From: Gammaproteobacteria bacterium
GTDB lineage: Bacteria > Pseudomonadota > Gammaproteobacteria > Thiohalobacterales > Thiohalobacteraceae
Direction: 5' to 3'
NCBI GenBank assembly: GCA_019911805.1
Contig: JAIOJV010000088.1
Location: 31,842 to 95,841, forward strand
Length of the DNA: 64,000 nt
The notes below the pieces were generated by a model. The model saw nothing but the letters and a program-made list of their open reading frames with translations. It made no database searches and was not told the DNA's origin. This document shows positions 1-7,620 of this stretch, one piece after another (position 1 is the first letter of the stretch; every line of letters starts with the position of its first letter). The translations under genes were made by a program, and so were the position numbers.

Positions 1-813
1 GTGAATACCGCTTCCGTCCCGCTGCTCGCGCGCGTCGCCGGGTTCTCGGAGACGCTGGCGCGTAACGTCGTCGCCCACCGCGACCAGCACGGCCCGTTCC
101 GCAACCGCCAGCAACTGCTGCAGGTCGCACGCCTGGGTCCCAAGGCCTTCGAGCAGGCCGCCGGCTTTCTGCGCATCATGAACGGTGACAACCCGCTCGA
201 TGCCTCTGCCGTGCACCCCGAGGCCTATCCCGTGGTGGAGCGCATCCTGGCCCGGACGGGCCGCGACATCCGTGAACTCCTGGGCAACGGCGCCGTCCTG
301 AAAACGCTCGCCGCCAACGAGTTCACCGACGAGCGCTTCGGTGAACCCACCGTGCGCGACATCATCCGCGAGTTGGACAAGCCTGGTCGCGACCCGCGCC
401 CCGGGTTCAAGACCGCCAGCTTCAAGGACGGCGTGGAGAAGCTCTCCGATCTCCAGCCGGGCATGCTCCTCGAAGGCGTGGTCACCAATGTCGCCAACTT
501 CGGCGCCTTCGTCGACATCGGCGTGCACCAGGACGGCCTGGTGCATATCTCCATGCTGGCGGATAAGTTCGTCAAGGACCCGCGCGAGGTGGTCAAGGCC
601 GGCGACGTCGTGAAAGTGAAGGTGCTGGAGATCGACCAGGCGCGTAAGCGCATCAGCCTGAGCATGCGGCTTCACGATGAAGCCTCGGCGAAAGCACCGC
701 GCGCACACGCCGACCGCGGCCGTCCCTCTCAGGCCAGGCGCGACAAGCCGCGCGCCGAACCCCCGCAACCCAGCGGCGCGATGGCCGAGGCGTTCGCGAG
801 ATTGAAGCGGTAG
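1..813 (+). CDS. tex: Tex transcription accessory protein, C-terminal part (5' truncated by window)
   Basis: This is the last 270 residues of Tex, a cytoplasmic nucleic-acid-binding protein of about 770 residues that influences transcription and RNA turnover. Helix-hairpin-helix material fills residues 1-60 ([15 protein letters not shown], then [10 protein letters not shown]). A linker follows, and an S1 RNA-binding domain covers about 155-224 ([16 protein letters not shown] ... RISLSM). A basic, low-complexity tail follows S1, as is usual in Tex. The GTG at base 1 is almost certainly an internal valine codon, because the protein lacks the Tex N-terminal and YqgF-like domains. The real start lies to the left of the window. 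Identity is secure from domain order and motif sequence. Confidence 0.95.
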   Translation: MNTASVPLLARVAGFSETLARNVVAHRDQHGPFRNRQQLLQVARLGPKAFEQAAGFLRIMNGDNPLDASAVHPEAYPVVERILARTGRDIRELLGNGAVLKTLAANEFTDERFGEPTVRDIIRELDKPGRDPRPGFKTASFKDGVEKLSDLQPGMLLEGVVTNVANFGAFVDIGVHQDGLVHISMLADKFVKDPREVVKAGDVVKVKVLEIDQARKRISLSMRLHDEASAKAPRAHADRGRPSQARRDKPRAEPPQPSGAMAEAFARLKR

Positions 814-815
814 GG

Positions 816-1072
816 CGGGATTTGGGATTTGGGATTTGGGATTTGGGAAAGAGTGTGGAGCCCCTGGTTAGGGTGTCAATACCCTGAATCCCAAATGTTG
901 AATCTCAGATCCAGCCCCCGTAGGAGCGGCATTCCTGCCGCGATCGGCGCAGCTCCCGACCCCCGAATCCCGAATCCCGAATCCTGGTTGCCGAATCCCG
1001 GCTGCCGCGGTCTGGACGTCAACCCCCGAATCCCGAATCCCGAATCCCAAATCCCGAATCCCGATTGCGATA
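816..1072. repeat. Heptamer (GGGATTT / GAATCCC) repeat spacer with facing arms
   Basis: Bases 816-849 hold four tandem copies of a GGGATTT unit. Bases 960-999 and 1021-1070 hold runs of the complementary unit GAATCCC or CGAATCC, and a single copy lies near 883. The two orientations could pair into a long hairpin across the tex/epimerase gap. The 3' end of the leftward epimerase gene runs into the array. A short REP-like half-site lies inside at about 919-946. A lone degenerate copy also occurs near 30735. Tandem heptamers between genes are known in some proteobacteria and cyanobacteria; any function here is unknown. Confidence 0.85.
919..946. repeat. REP-like half-site (GTAGGAGCGG...)
   Basis: The sequence GTAGGAGCGGCATTCCTGCC begins a short imperfect palindrome. 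It shares its GTAGGAGCGGC core with the complete facing pair at 22836-22901, so it is probably a solitary member of the same REP family. Confidence 0.55.
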
Positions 1073-2053
1073 CACATGCACCATGTCGGGCAGGACATCT
1101 TCGAGCCGGTACCGTGGCTCGAAACCCAACAGCACCTCCGCCTGCACGGAACGGTAGCAGGCCGAATCCAGCAGGCGCGCCGCAAGTGTGCCGTTGAACG
1201 GTAGGCGACGGCGCAACAGCCGCTCGCCCAGATCGCCGACGCGGCCGAGCGCGCGCAGCAGGCCGGCCGGCACGCTCCATGCCGGAACCGGTCTGCCGAG
1301 GGCGGCCGCCATGGACGTGTAGATGCGCCGCGTCGAATAGGCCTCGCCGTCATCGACGATACACACCTGACCGGCGGCCTCGGCGCGCGTGCCGGCGGCG
1401 AGCAGCGCCGCGACCAGATCCTGCACGCTCACCATGGAACGGACGTTGTGCGTCTCCGGCACAGGCGGGAAGCTGCCCCGGTCGATGGCGCGCAGCATGG
1501 CGGCGAGATTGCCTTTCACCCCCGGACCGTACACCAGCGCCGGCCGCAGCACGCTGATCTCCACGCCGCGGCGCGCACCCTGCTCCAACAACCAGTCTTC
1601 GATCTCGCGTTTGATCCGGCCGTAGGGGTCAGTCGGCGCGCACATGCTGTGCTCGTTCAGGCATGCGTGTGCATCCTCGCTGCCGGCCTTGACGCTGCTG
1701 ACGAACACGAGCCGGCGCACCCCGCCCTCGGCGGCGCAGCGGAACAGGTTCTGTGTGCCTTCCAGATTGATGTGGCGGTGACGTTCGAGTTCCGCCGGAT
1801 CCGGGGTGGAGACGGCATGCGCGTAGCCGGCGAGGTGGAAGAGCGTGTCCACACCGTCCAGGAAGCCCTGCAGCGACGCCGGCTCGGTCAGGTCGCCGCA
1901 ATGCCGGATCGCACCCGCAGGCATTATTGGCAGCGGCCGGCGCACGAGCAGTCGCAGCGGCACGGCACGCTCGCTCAGCGCCTGCAGCAACGCGCCGCCG
2001 ACGAAGCCGCTCACCCCGGTCACGGCCGTCATGCCGATACTGCGCCCGTCCAT
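1019..2053 (-). CDS. NAD-dependent epimerase/dehydratase (extended SDR)
   Basis: This is an extended short-chain dehydrogenase that probably acts on a nucleotide sugar for surface polysaccharide. The Rossmann loop reads TGVSGFVG at the N-terminus, a DLTEP strand turn follows, and the catalytic part shows VFVSSV and YGRIK (the YxxxK pair). LRPALVYGPG is the usual substrate-domain entry. It resembles the WbpV/UDP-sugar 4-epimerase subgroup, but the substrate cannot be fixed. An upstream ATG at 2104 would add a non-conserved leader; the start at 2053 and a further ATG at 2032 both fit the family better, and no clear ribosome site decides. The last dozen or so residues (DSGFGIRDSGFGG) are translated from the heptamer repeat, so the native C-terminus has been extended. 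Confidence 0.85.
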   Translation of the reverse strand: MDGRSIGMTAVTGVSGFVGGALLQALSERAVPLRLLVRRPLPIMPAGAIRHCGDLTEPASLQGFLDGVDTLFHLAGYAHAVSTPDPAELERHRHINLEGTQNLFRCAAEGGVRRLVFVSSVKAGSEDAHACLNEHSMCAPTDPYGRIKREIEDWLLEQGARRGVEISVLRPALVYGPGVKGNLAAMLRAIDRGSFPPVPETHNVRSMVSVQDLVAALLAAGTRAEAAGQVCIVDDGEAYSTRRIYTSMAAALGRPVPAWSVPAGLLRALGRVGDLGERLLRRRLPFNGTLAARLLDSACYRSVQAEVLLGFEPRYRLEDVLPDMVHVYRNRDSGFGIRDSGFGG

Positions 2054-2317
2054 TGTCACGTCCGCCGCATCCTCGTCGGTGCTCAGGGCAGATCCGTGAG
2101 CCATATCGCGATGCCCAGAAAGCAGGACGTGCCCCGGCGATGAAATCCATCCATCACAAGGGCTGGGAACTGCTCATGGGGCGCCTCATGATGCGCTGGT
2201 TGGAAAACAGCCTCCCATTGTCTGGGAGACACCGCTACGGGTCCAGCGCACCATCCGCGTTTCGGCAGAGGGCTGCGACCGACAATGACCACAACGGGGA
2301 GTACTGCCGACAGACCC

Positions 2318-3388
2318 CTAGGCACGAACCACCAGCGGCGGCCCCTCGCCCGCGGCGGCAACGACACGATTGCCGCCGGCCTGCTTGGCGAGATAGAGCG
2401 CGCAGTCGGCGCGCTCGATCAGTTTCGTCGGCGGCACCTCGCCGAACGGCACCAGCGCCGCCACGCCCAGGCTGAGCGTCACCCGCCCGGTCGCCGGGGC
2501 GGCCGGGTGTGCCAGTTCGAGCCCCTCCACGGCGGCGCGCATCTGCTCGGCGAGATGCCGCGCGCTGCTGAGCTCCGTGTCCGGCAGCACCACGACAAAT
2601 TCCTCCCCACCGTAGCGCGCCACCAGATCCGCCGGGCGGACCGCCTGGCGGGCGAGCACCGCCGCCACCTGTCGCAGGCAGTCGTCGCCGGCCAGATGAC
2701 CGAGCGCATCGTTGTAGGCCTTGAAGGCGTCCAGATCGGCCATGATCAACGCCAGTGGGGTCTGGCTGCGCCGTGCGCGCCGCCATTCCATCTCCAGCAT
2801 CTGTTCGAAACGGCGCCGGTTGCCGATGCCCGTCAACCCGTCCTGGTGTGCCCATGCCTCGAGTACCCGCTGCTGCCGACTGCGATCCAGCAGCACCAGC
2901 AGCTGCCCGAACAGTGCCAGCAGCACCACCGTGCCACCGACGATCTGCAGGGTGTAGCGGCGGACCGCGACCCCGGCCCCGCGCAGATCCACCTCCAGCT
3001 TGAGACGCGCCTCGCGGGCATAGCCGTAGGTGATCGTCTGCGACAGCAGCAGACGATCCGTACCGTCCGCCCCGCTCGGTTCGCCACCATAGCGCGCCAG
3101 CACGAAGCCATCCTGTGTCTCCACCGACAGGTGGATGGCCTCAGGATGCTGCCGCCCCCAGCTGTCCACCAGCAGCTCGGCCAGATGGTATTGCTCACTG
3201 GTCAGCGACTCGGTGATCAAGCCGGCCAGAAACCCGAGCTCGGCCTTGGCCGCATCACGCTGACGGGCGTAGACCTCGTGATATTCGCGGCTGATCAGCA
3301 GGGCGTCCGCGACCAGGACCAGCACCAGCAGCAACGCCAATGTCGCCCAATAGAGGTCGCGGTGACGACCGGCGAGGTACCTGATCAT
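2318..3388 (-). CDS. Membrane diguanylate cyclase (GGDEF) with periplasmic sensor loop
   Basis: Makes cyclic di-GMP from two GTP. The 356-residue protein has a transmembrane helix at about 12-32, a periplasmic region at about 33-146, a second helix at about 147-168, and a GGDEF domain from about 182 to the end. The active-site loop reads GGEEF (260-264), consistent with a working cyclase. RPAD at 251-254 lies exactly five residues upstream and is an intact inhibitory I-site. There is no EAL domain. Its start codon overlaps the stop of the upstream PhnD-like binding protein by four bases (ATGA), so the two are probably translated together. The binding protein is an obvious candidate partner for the sensor loop, but that is inference. 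Confidence 0.92.
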   Translation of the reverse strand: MIRYLAGRHRDLYWATLALLLVLVLVADALLISREYHEVYARQRDAAKAELGFLAGLITESLTSEQYHLAELLVDSWGRQHPEAIHLSVETQDGFVLARYGGEPSGADGTDRLLLSQTITYGYAREARLKLEVDLRGAGVAVRRYTLQIVGGTVVLLALFGQLLVLLDRSRQQRVLEAWAHQDGLTGIGNRRRFEQMLEMEWRRARRSQTPLALIMADLDAFKAYNDALGHLAGDDCLRQVAAVLARQAVRPADLVARYGGEEFVVVLPDTELSSARHLAEQMRAAVEGLELAHPAAPATGRVTLSLGVAALVPFGEVPPTKLIERADCALYLAKQAGGNRVVAAAGEGPPLVVRA

Positions 3389-4266
3389 GGCGTGCTACCC
3401 GCGCCCATCGGCCCCGCGGGCGTGGCCTCAGCCCCACCGAGCAGCTCGCGCAATGCCGCGTAGCCGCCAGCGTTCGCAGCGACGATGGCGGTGACCTCGG
3501 GACGGATTGCCCTGAGTACCGCCCGGCCCGACTCGCTGTCGCGCAGCGCGAGCAGGAGTTCGCGCAGGCGCGTCACCTGCGCCGGGGGAAGACGGGCACT
3601 GGCGACGAACAGATTCTCCGGGATCGGCGGTGTCACCGCGATCGCCCGCAGCCCCCGTGCCCGGTAGCGTTCGAAGACCTCCGCGCGCGCCGCGCCGGCG
3701 GCGTAGTCGCCCGACAGCACAGCCAGTGCCACATTTTCGGGGCTGCCGAGAAAGCGGTAGCCCCCCAGGTCCAGGAGATCGATGCCGGCCCGCCGCAACA
3801 GTTCGCGCGGCGCCCGGTAACCCGTCGCGGAATATTCACTGCCGAAGGCGAACAGCTGCCCGGTGAGCTGATCGAGATTGCGGATCGACGCATCCGACCG
3901 CACGAAGATCGTACCGTGAAACGCCGCGCGGCCGTCGACCTCCAACCGGCCGAGCAGCGGGCGTGGACCATAGCGCTCGACCAGCGACAGATAGGCGGTC
4001 GACGAGACGAAGGCGATATCCACGGCCGCACGGCCGACCTGCTCGATGTGCTGCGCGTGGCTGTGCGCGACGCGCAGCCGGACCTGAACCCCAAGCTGTC
4101 CAGTGAGGTACTGTGTGAGCGGCTGGAACCGCGCCTCCAGCTCGGTCGCGGCCAGATAGGGAGGCAGACCCAGAACGAGCCGGTCTGCCGGTGGCGCGGC
4201 CATCATCACAAGCGACCACAGCCCCAGCCCCAATGCAACCACGCCCTTCGCACCTATCCGCATCAT
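3385..4266 (-). CDS. PhnD-like periplasmic substrate-binding protein
   Basis: Belongs to the phosphate/phosphite/phosphonate (PhnD-type) solute-binding family. After a signal peptide (two or three basic residues, then a GVVALGLGLWSLVMMA core) the mature part begins with LVLGLPPYLAATELE, where the family usually places its YPP strand. Further family marks are PLTQYLTGQLGV, DIAFVSSTAYLSL and FGSEYSATGYRAPRELL. The reading frame stays open to 4512, but the start at 4266 or 4263 gives a normal signal peptide and about 293 residues. No ABC permease or ATPase gene lies next to it. It overlaps a diguanylate cyclase instead, which suggests ligand sensing rather than uptake. The ligand is unknown. Confidence 0.85.
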   Translation of the reverse strand: MMRIGAKGVVALGLGLWSLVMMAAPPADRLVLGLPPYLAATELEARFQPLTQYLTGQLGVQVRLRVAHSHAQHIEQVGRAAVDIAFVSSTAYLSLVERYGPRPLLGRLEVDGRAAFHGTIFVRSDASIRNLDQLTGQLFAFGSEYSATGYRAPRELLRRAGIDLLDLGGYRFLGSPENVALAVLSGDYAAGAARAEVFERYRARGLRAIAVTPPIPENLFVASARLPPAQVTRLRELLLALRDSESGRAVLRAIRPEVTAIVAANAGGYAALRELLGGAEATPAGPMGAGSTP

Positions 4267-4430
4267 GGGCTTGCATACCTCGGCCTGTGACCCAACCGGC
4301 AACGCCTCCGCAACGGCGGGCTGGTCCGCCGAACGCCGAAAGACCACAGTGAAAAGGTAGTTGAGACGCCTTGAAGAGGCAACCGGGGCACGCGTTCCGA
4401 GCCACCGGGCCATGCCGGCCGGCGGGCGCA

Positions 4431-4439
4431 TGCTACACT
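4431..4439 (+). promoter_or_regulatory. Extended -10 promoter candidate for the yadGH-type exporter
   Basis: TGCTACACT resembles an extended -10 box (TGn-TACACT). It ends 38 bases before the ATG at 4478. The same motif precedes several other genes in the window. Confidence 0.45.
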
Positions 4440-4477
4440 GGAGCGCCCCCAGGATCGGCCGCCCGATACCCGATGTC

Positions 4478-5416
4478 ATGACCACCGCACTGTCTCTGCG
4501 CAAGCTCACCAAGACCTACGCCAACGGTTACACCGCCCTGAAGGGCATCGATCTGGATGTCCTGGAGGGTGACTTTTTCGCCCTGCTCGGCCCCAATGGC
4601 GCCGGCAAGTCCACCGCCATCGGCATCATCGCATCGCTCGTCAACAAGACCAGCGGCACAGTCGAGGTATTCGGCCACGATATGGATACCGACCTCGCCG
4701 CGGCCAAGAGCTGCCTGGGCCTGGTGCCGCAGGAATTCAACTTCAACGTGTTCGAGCCGGTGGTGGAGATCGTGGTCAATCAGGCCGGCTTCTATGGCAT
4801 ACCCCACCGGGAGGCCGTCGTCCGCGCGGAATACTGCCTGCGCCAGTTGGGTCTGTGGGAAAAACGCCGCAGCCCGGCCCGCGACCTGTCGGGCGGTATG
4901 AAGCGGCGGCTGATGATCGCGCGCGCCCTGGTACACCGGCCGCGGTTGCTGATCCTGGACGAGCCGACCGCTGGCGTGGACATCGAGATCCGCCGCTCCA
5001 TGTGGGACTTTCTGCGCTGCATCAACGCCGACGGGACGACCATCATCCTCACGACGCATTATCTGGAAGAGGCGGAAAGCCTGTGCCGCAACATCGCCAT
5101 CATCGATGAAGGGCAGATCATCGAGAACACCAGCATGAAACAACTGCTCGCCAAGCTGCACACGGAAACCTTCGTGTTGGATCTCAAGGCGCCGATCGAT
5201 GCCTGCCCCACGATCCCCGGCTACGACATCACCCTCCTGGACGAGACCACGCTGGAAGTGACCGTAGCCAAGGCGAGCAACGTCAACGCGCTGTTCACGG
5301 AGCTGACGCGCCACGGCGTCGAGGTACTGAGCATGCGCAACAAGACCGGCCGCCTGGAGCAGCTGTTCGTAGGCCTGGTCAGGGACAGCGCCGGCGAGCG
5401 ACGGGGGATCGTATGA
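4478..5416 (+). CDS. yadG: ABC-2 type exporter ATP-binding protein (YadG-like)
   Basis: ATPase subunit of a two-gene ABC-2 exporter. Walker A GPNGAGKS is at residues 38-45, the Q-loop at LVPQEFNFN, signature LSGGM at 137-141, Walker B LLILDEP at 157-163, and the H-loop at TTHYLEEAE. Its length (312 residues) matches E. coli YadG. The frame extends upstream to 4361, but the ATG at 4478 places the protein start correctly and follows an extended -10 candidate. The stop overlaps the start of the permease gene by four bases (ATGA), which indicates co-translation. The substrate of YadGH is not established. Confidence 0.93.
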   Translation: MTTALSLRKLTKTYANGYTALKGIDLDVLEGDFFALLGPNGAGKSTAIGIIASLVNKTSGTVEVFGHDMDTDLAAAKSCLGLVPQEFNFNVFEPVVEIVVNQAGFYGIPHREAVVRAEYCLRQLGLWEKRRSPARDLSGGMKRRLMIARALVHRPRLLILDEPTAGVDIEIRRSMWDFLRCINADGTTIILTTHYLEEAESLCRNIAIIDEGQIIENTSMKQLLAKLHTETFVLDLKAPIDACPTIPGYDITLLDETTLEVTVAKASNVNALFTELTRHGVEVLSMRNKTGRLEQLFVGLVRDSAGERRGIV

Positions 5417-6186
5417 CGCCACGCGAAAAATACATCGCCTTCCAGACCATCCTGGTCAGGGAGGTCCTGCGCTTCAGCCGTATCTGGATCCAGACCGTGC
5501 TGCCGCCGGTGATCACCACGGCGCTGTACTTCATCATCTTCGGCAATCTGATCGGCTCACAGATCGGCGACATGGGTGGCTTCCGCTACATGGATTACAT
5601 CGTCCCCGGTCTGATCATGATGGCGGTGATCACCAACTCCTACGCCAACGTCGTGTCGTCGTTCTACGGCTCCAAATTCCAGCACAACATCGAAGAGATG
5701 CTGGTGGCACCGATACCGAATTACCTGATCATCAGTGGCTTCGTGGCGGGCGGGGTCGCGCGTGGCATCACCGTGGGCATCGCCGTCACGCTCACCTCGC
5801 TGTTCTTTTCGAAGCTGCAGATACACAACCTGTGGATTGCGGCCAGTGTGGTCGTGCTGACGTCGGTATTGTTCGCGCTGGCGGGACTGATCAATGCCGT
5901 GTTCGCCAATAGCTTCGACGACATCACCATCATCCCGACCTTCGTGTTGACGCCGCTGACCTATCTGGGCGGGATCTTCTACAGCATCGACATGCTGCCC
6001 GAGTTCTGGCAGAAGGCATCGCTGATCAATCCCATCCTCTACATGGTCAACGCCTTTCGCTACGGCATCCTCGGCGTCAGCGACATCGGCCTGTGGTCGT
6101 CGTACGCCATCATTCTCGGCTTCGTCACGGCCCTGTTCGTCTTCAGCCTGTATCTGCTGAACAAGGGGCATGGCATCCGGACCTAG
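5413..6186 (+). CDS. yadH: ABC-2 type exporter permease (YadH-like)
   Basis: Inner-membrane permease of 257 residues that pairs with the preceding ATPase. An N-terminal amphipathic stretch (FQTILVREVLRFSRIW) is followed by about six membrane helices. The ABC-2 signature region lies at FVLTPLTYLGGIFYSIDMLP and INPILYMVNAFRYGILG, typical of the YadH/NodJ family. The gene overlaps yadG by four bases and ends 25 bases before the convergent rnd gene, so it closes a two-gene operon. Confidence 0.93.
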   Translation: MTPREKYIAFQTILVREVLRFSRIWIQTVLPPVITTALYFIIFGNLIGSQIGDMGGFRYMDYIVPGLIMMAVITNSYANVVSSFYGSKFQHNIEEMLVAPIPNYLIISGFVAGGVARGITVGIAVTLTSLFFSKLQIHNLWIAASVVVLTSVLFALAGLINAVFANSFDDITIIPTFVLTPLTYLGGIFYSIDMLPEFWQKASLINPILYMVNAFRYGILGVSDIGLWSSYAIILGFVTALFVFSLYLLNKGHGIRT

Positions 6187-6211
6187 AGGTTCCAGAGCTT
6201 GTTGAGCGGCT

Positions 6212-7372
6212 TCAGTCCTCCACCACCAGACCACCCGGCTGGATATGCAGCCGGCGGCGACCCTCGAGCACGTCCAGCAGTTGCTCGCCGGCCACACCAC
6301 GGCGCCAGCCGCGCAGCAGCGGCGAGTGGGCACGCTCGCCACGCACCAGATTCTGCAGGTCCTTGCGGGAGGCGATGCTGGCGGGGTTGAGCGTCTGTGC
6401 CGCGGCCAGCTGCCGCAGTACGCCGGCGAGTACATCGACCGCGGCCTCCTGATCCTCGCTGAGTGCCTGTGGCCGCGCGCTGTCGGGCAGCGGTTCCGGA
6501 GGCTGGCCGCGGGCGGCCTCGAGCAGGCTCAGCAGTTCCGCTCCGTAGCGATCGATCACCGCAGGCTGCAGACCGCGCACCCGTTTGAAATCGTTCACCG
6601 ACTGCACCTTGATGCGCGCCAGTGTCAGCAGCGCAGCGTCATCCAGCACCCATTTGCGCGGGCGGTTCTCCAGCTGGGCGCGCTGCTCGCGCCAGGCGGC
6701 CAGCGCCTGGGCGCAGGCCAGCGCCGGCCCACGGAATTTCTGCAGCCCGCGCAGGCGTCGCCAGGCCTGGTCGGGTGGGTTCTCGTAGGTCGCGGGATCG
6801 GTCAGGGTCGCGAAATCGTCCGCCAACCAATCGAGTCGACCGTGTCCGGCCAGCTCGTCGCGCATGACCGGGAACAGTTCGGCGAGATGGCGCACATCGG
6901 CGGCCGCGTACTCCAGCTGTGAGGCCGTCAACGGGCGCCGCGACCAGTCGGTGCGGGTCTCGGATTTGTCGAGCTCGAGGCCGAGGCGCTCCTTCACCAG
7001 CGCCGCATACCCCATCTGCTCGGAGTAGCCCAGCAGCGGTGCCGCCACCTGGGTGTCGAACAACGCGGCGGGCAGCATGCGGTGGCTGTGCCAGAACAGC
7101 TCCAGGTCCTGGCGCGCGGCGTGAAACACCTTGAGGATACGGGGATCGGCGAACAGCGCCACCAGCGGATCGAGGGACGTCACCTGTTGCGGGTCGATGC
7201 AGGCCACCTCGTCGGCGGAGGCGATCTGGATCAGACACAATTGCGGATAATAGGTACGCTCGCGCAGGAACTCGGTATCGACGGTCAGCCAATCGGACTG
7301 CGCCAGGCGCGTACAGAGTTCACGCAGCTGATCGTCGCGTTCGACGAACAGATAGGGATCGGAGAGGCTCAT
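6212..7372 (-). CDS. rnd: Ribonuclease D
   Basis: 3'-to-5' exoribonuclease that trims tRNA precursors and other stable RNA ends. The DEDDy exonuclease domain shows D32 and E34 (VDTEFLRERTYYP), D89 (FHAARQDLE), and Y155/D159 (YAAADV), so all four metal ligands and the catalytic tyrosine are present. An HRDC domain follows (about residues 215-290), then a C-terminal HRDC-like part. Length (386 residues) is close to the E. coli enzyme (375). It converges with yadH. A possible 39-codon ORF lies just upstream on the same strand. Confidence 0.95.
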   Translation of the reverse strand: MSLSDPYLFVERDDQLRELCTRLAQSDWLTVDTEFLRERTYYPQLCLIQIASADEVACIDPQQVTSLDPLVALFADPRILKVFHAARQDLELFWHSHRMLPAALFDTQVAAPLLGYSEQMGYAALVKERLGLELDKSETRTDWSRRPLTASQLEYAAADVRHLAELFPVMRDELAGHGRLDWLADDFATLTDPATYENPPDQAWRRLRGLQKFRGPALACAQALAAWREQRAQLENRPRKWVLDDAALLTLARIKVQSVNDFKRVRGLQPAVIDRYGAELLSLLEAARGQPPEPLPDSARPQALSEDQEAAVDVLAGVLRQLAAAQTLNPASIASRKDLQNLVRGERAHSPLLRGWRRGVAGEQLLDVLEGRRRLHIQPGGLVVED

Positions 7373-7391
7373 GCTGGGTGTTGCAGGGCTT

Positions 7392-7511
7392 TCAGGCCCG
7401 CCCCGCCATCGGGTCGATCATCTCCGGGCCGGGGATGTCGCCCTCCCGGGCCGCCATCGATCGCTGCGCCAGATCGTTGCGGGGCTCGAAGGGTGCATCG
7501 AATGCGTTCAT
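7392..7511 (-). CDS. Possible small ORF upstream of rnd (39 aa)
   Basis: A 39-codon ATG frame ends 19 bases before the rnd start. The peptide begins MNAFDAPFEPRNDLAQ and ends with a Met/Pro-rich DPMAGRA. Third codon positions are mostly G or C, as in neighbouring genes. The ribosome site is poor (AGGA about 13 bases upstream). The middle reads a little like the N-terminus of SseB-type proteins (FEPRNDL), so it may be a remnant or a true small protein co-transcribed with rnd. Nothing else in this gap was recognised as coding. Confidence 0.35.
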   Translation of the reverse strand: MNAFDAPFEPRNDLAQRSMAAREGDIPGPEMIDPMAGRA

Positions 7512-7603
7512 GCCGGTCTATCCAGTCCTGATTCGGACGCCAAGGCTGGGGTATTTCCCCGGTGAATGCAAACCCCGGCTTTCTATTGGAATAAGGCGCC
7601 GGC

Positions 7604-7612
7604 TGGTACACT
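7604..7612 (+). promoter_or_regulatory. Extended -10 candidate very close to the ABC-F start
   Basis: TGGTACACT (extended -10) lies only eight bases before the ATG at 7621, with TTGGAA 15 bases upstream of TACACT as a weak -35. If used, transcription would begin at or within a base or two of the start codon and give a leaderless or nearly leaderless message. Confidence 0.4.
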
Positions 7613-7620
7613 GCGCGCCC

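Noticed and set aside
816..1072. Heptamer arrays as a possible CRISPR or leader array
   Set aside because: Units are seven bases, contiguous, and lack unique spacers of 25-40 bases; no cas genes are present.
2285..3463. 392-codon rightward frame antisense to the diguanylate cyclase
   Set aside because: The minus strand has GGEEF, an I-site and membrane helices; the plus strand product is His/Gln-rich without domain.
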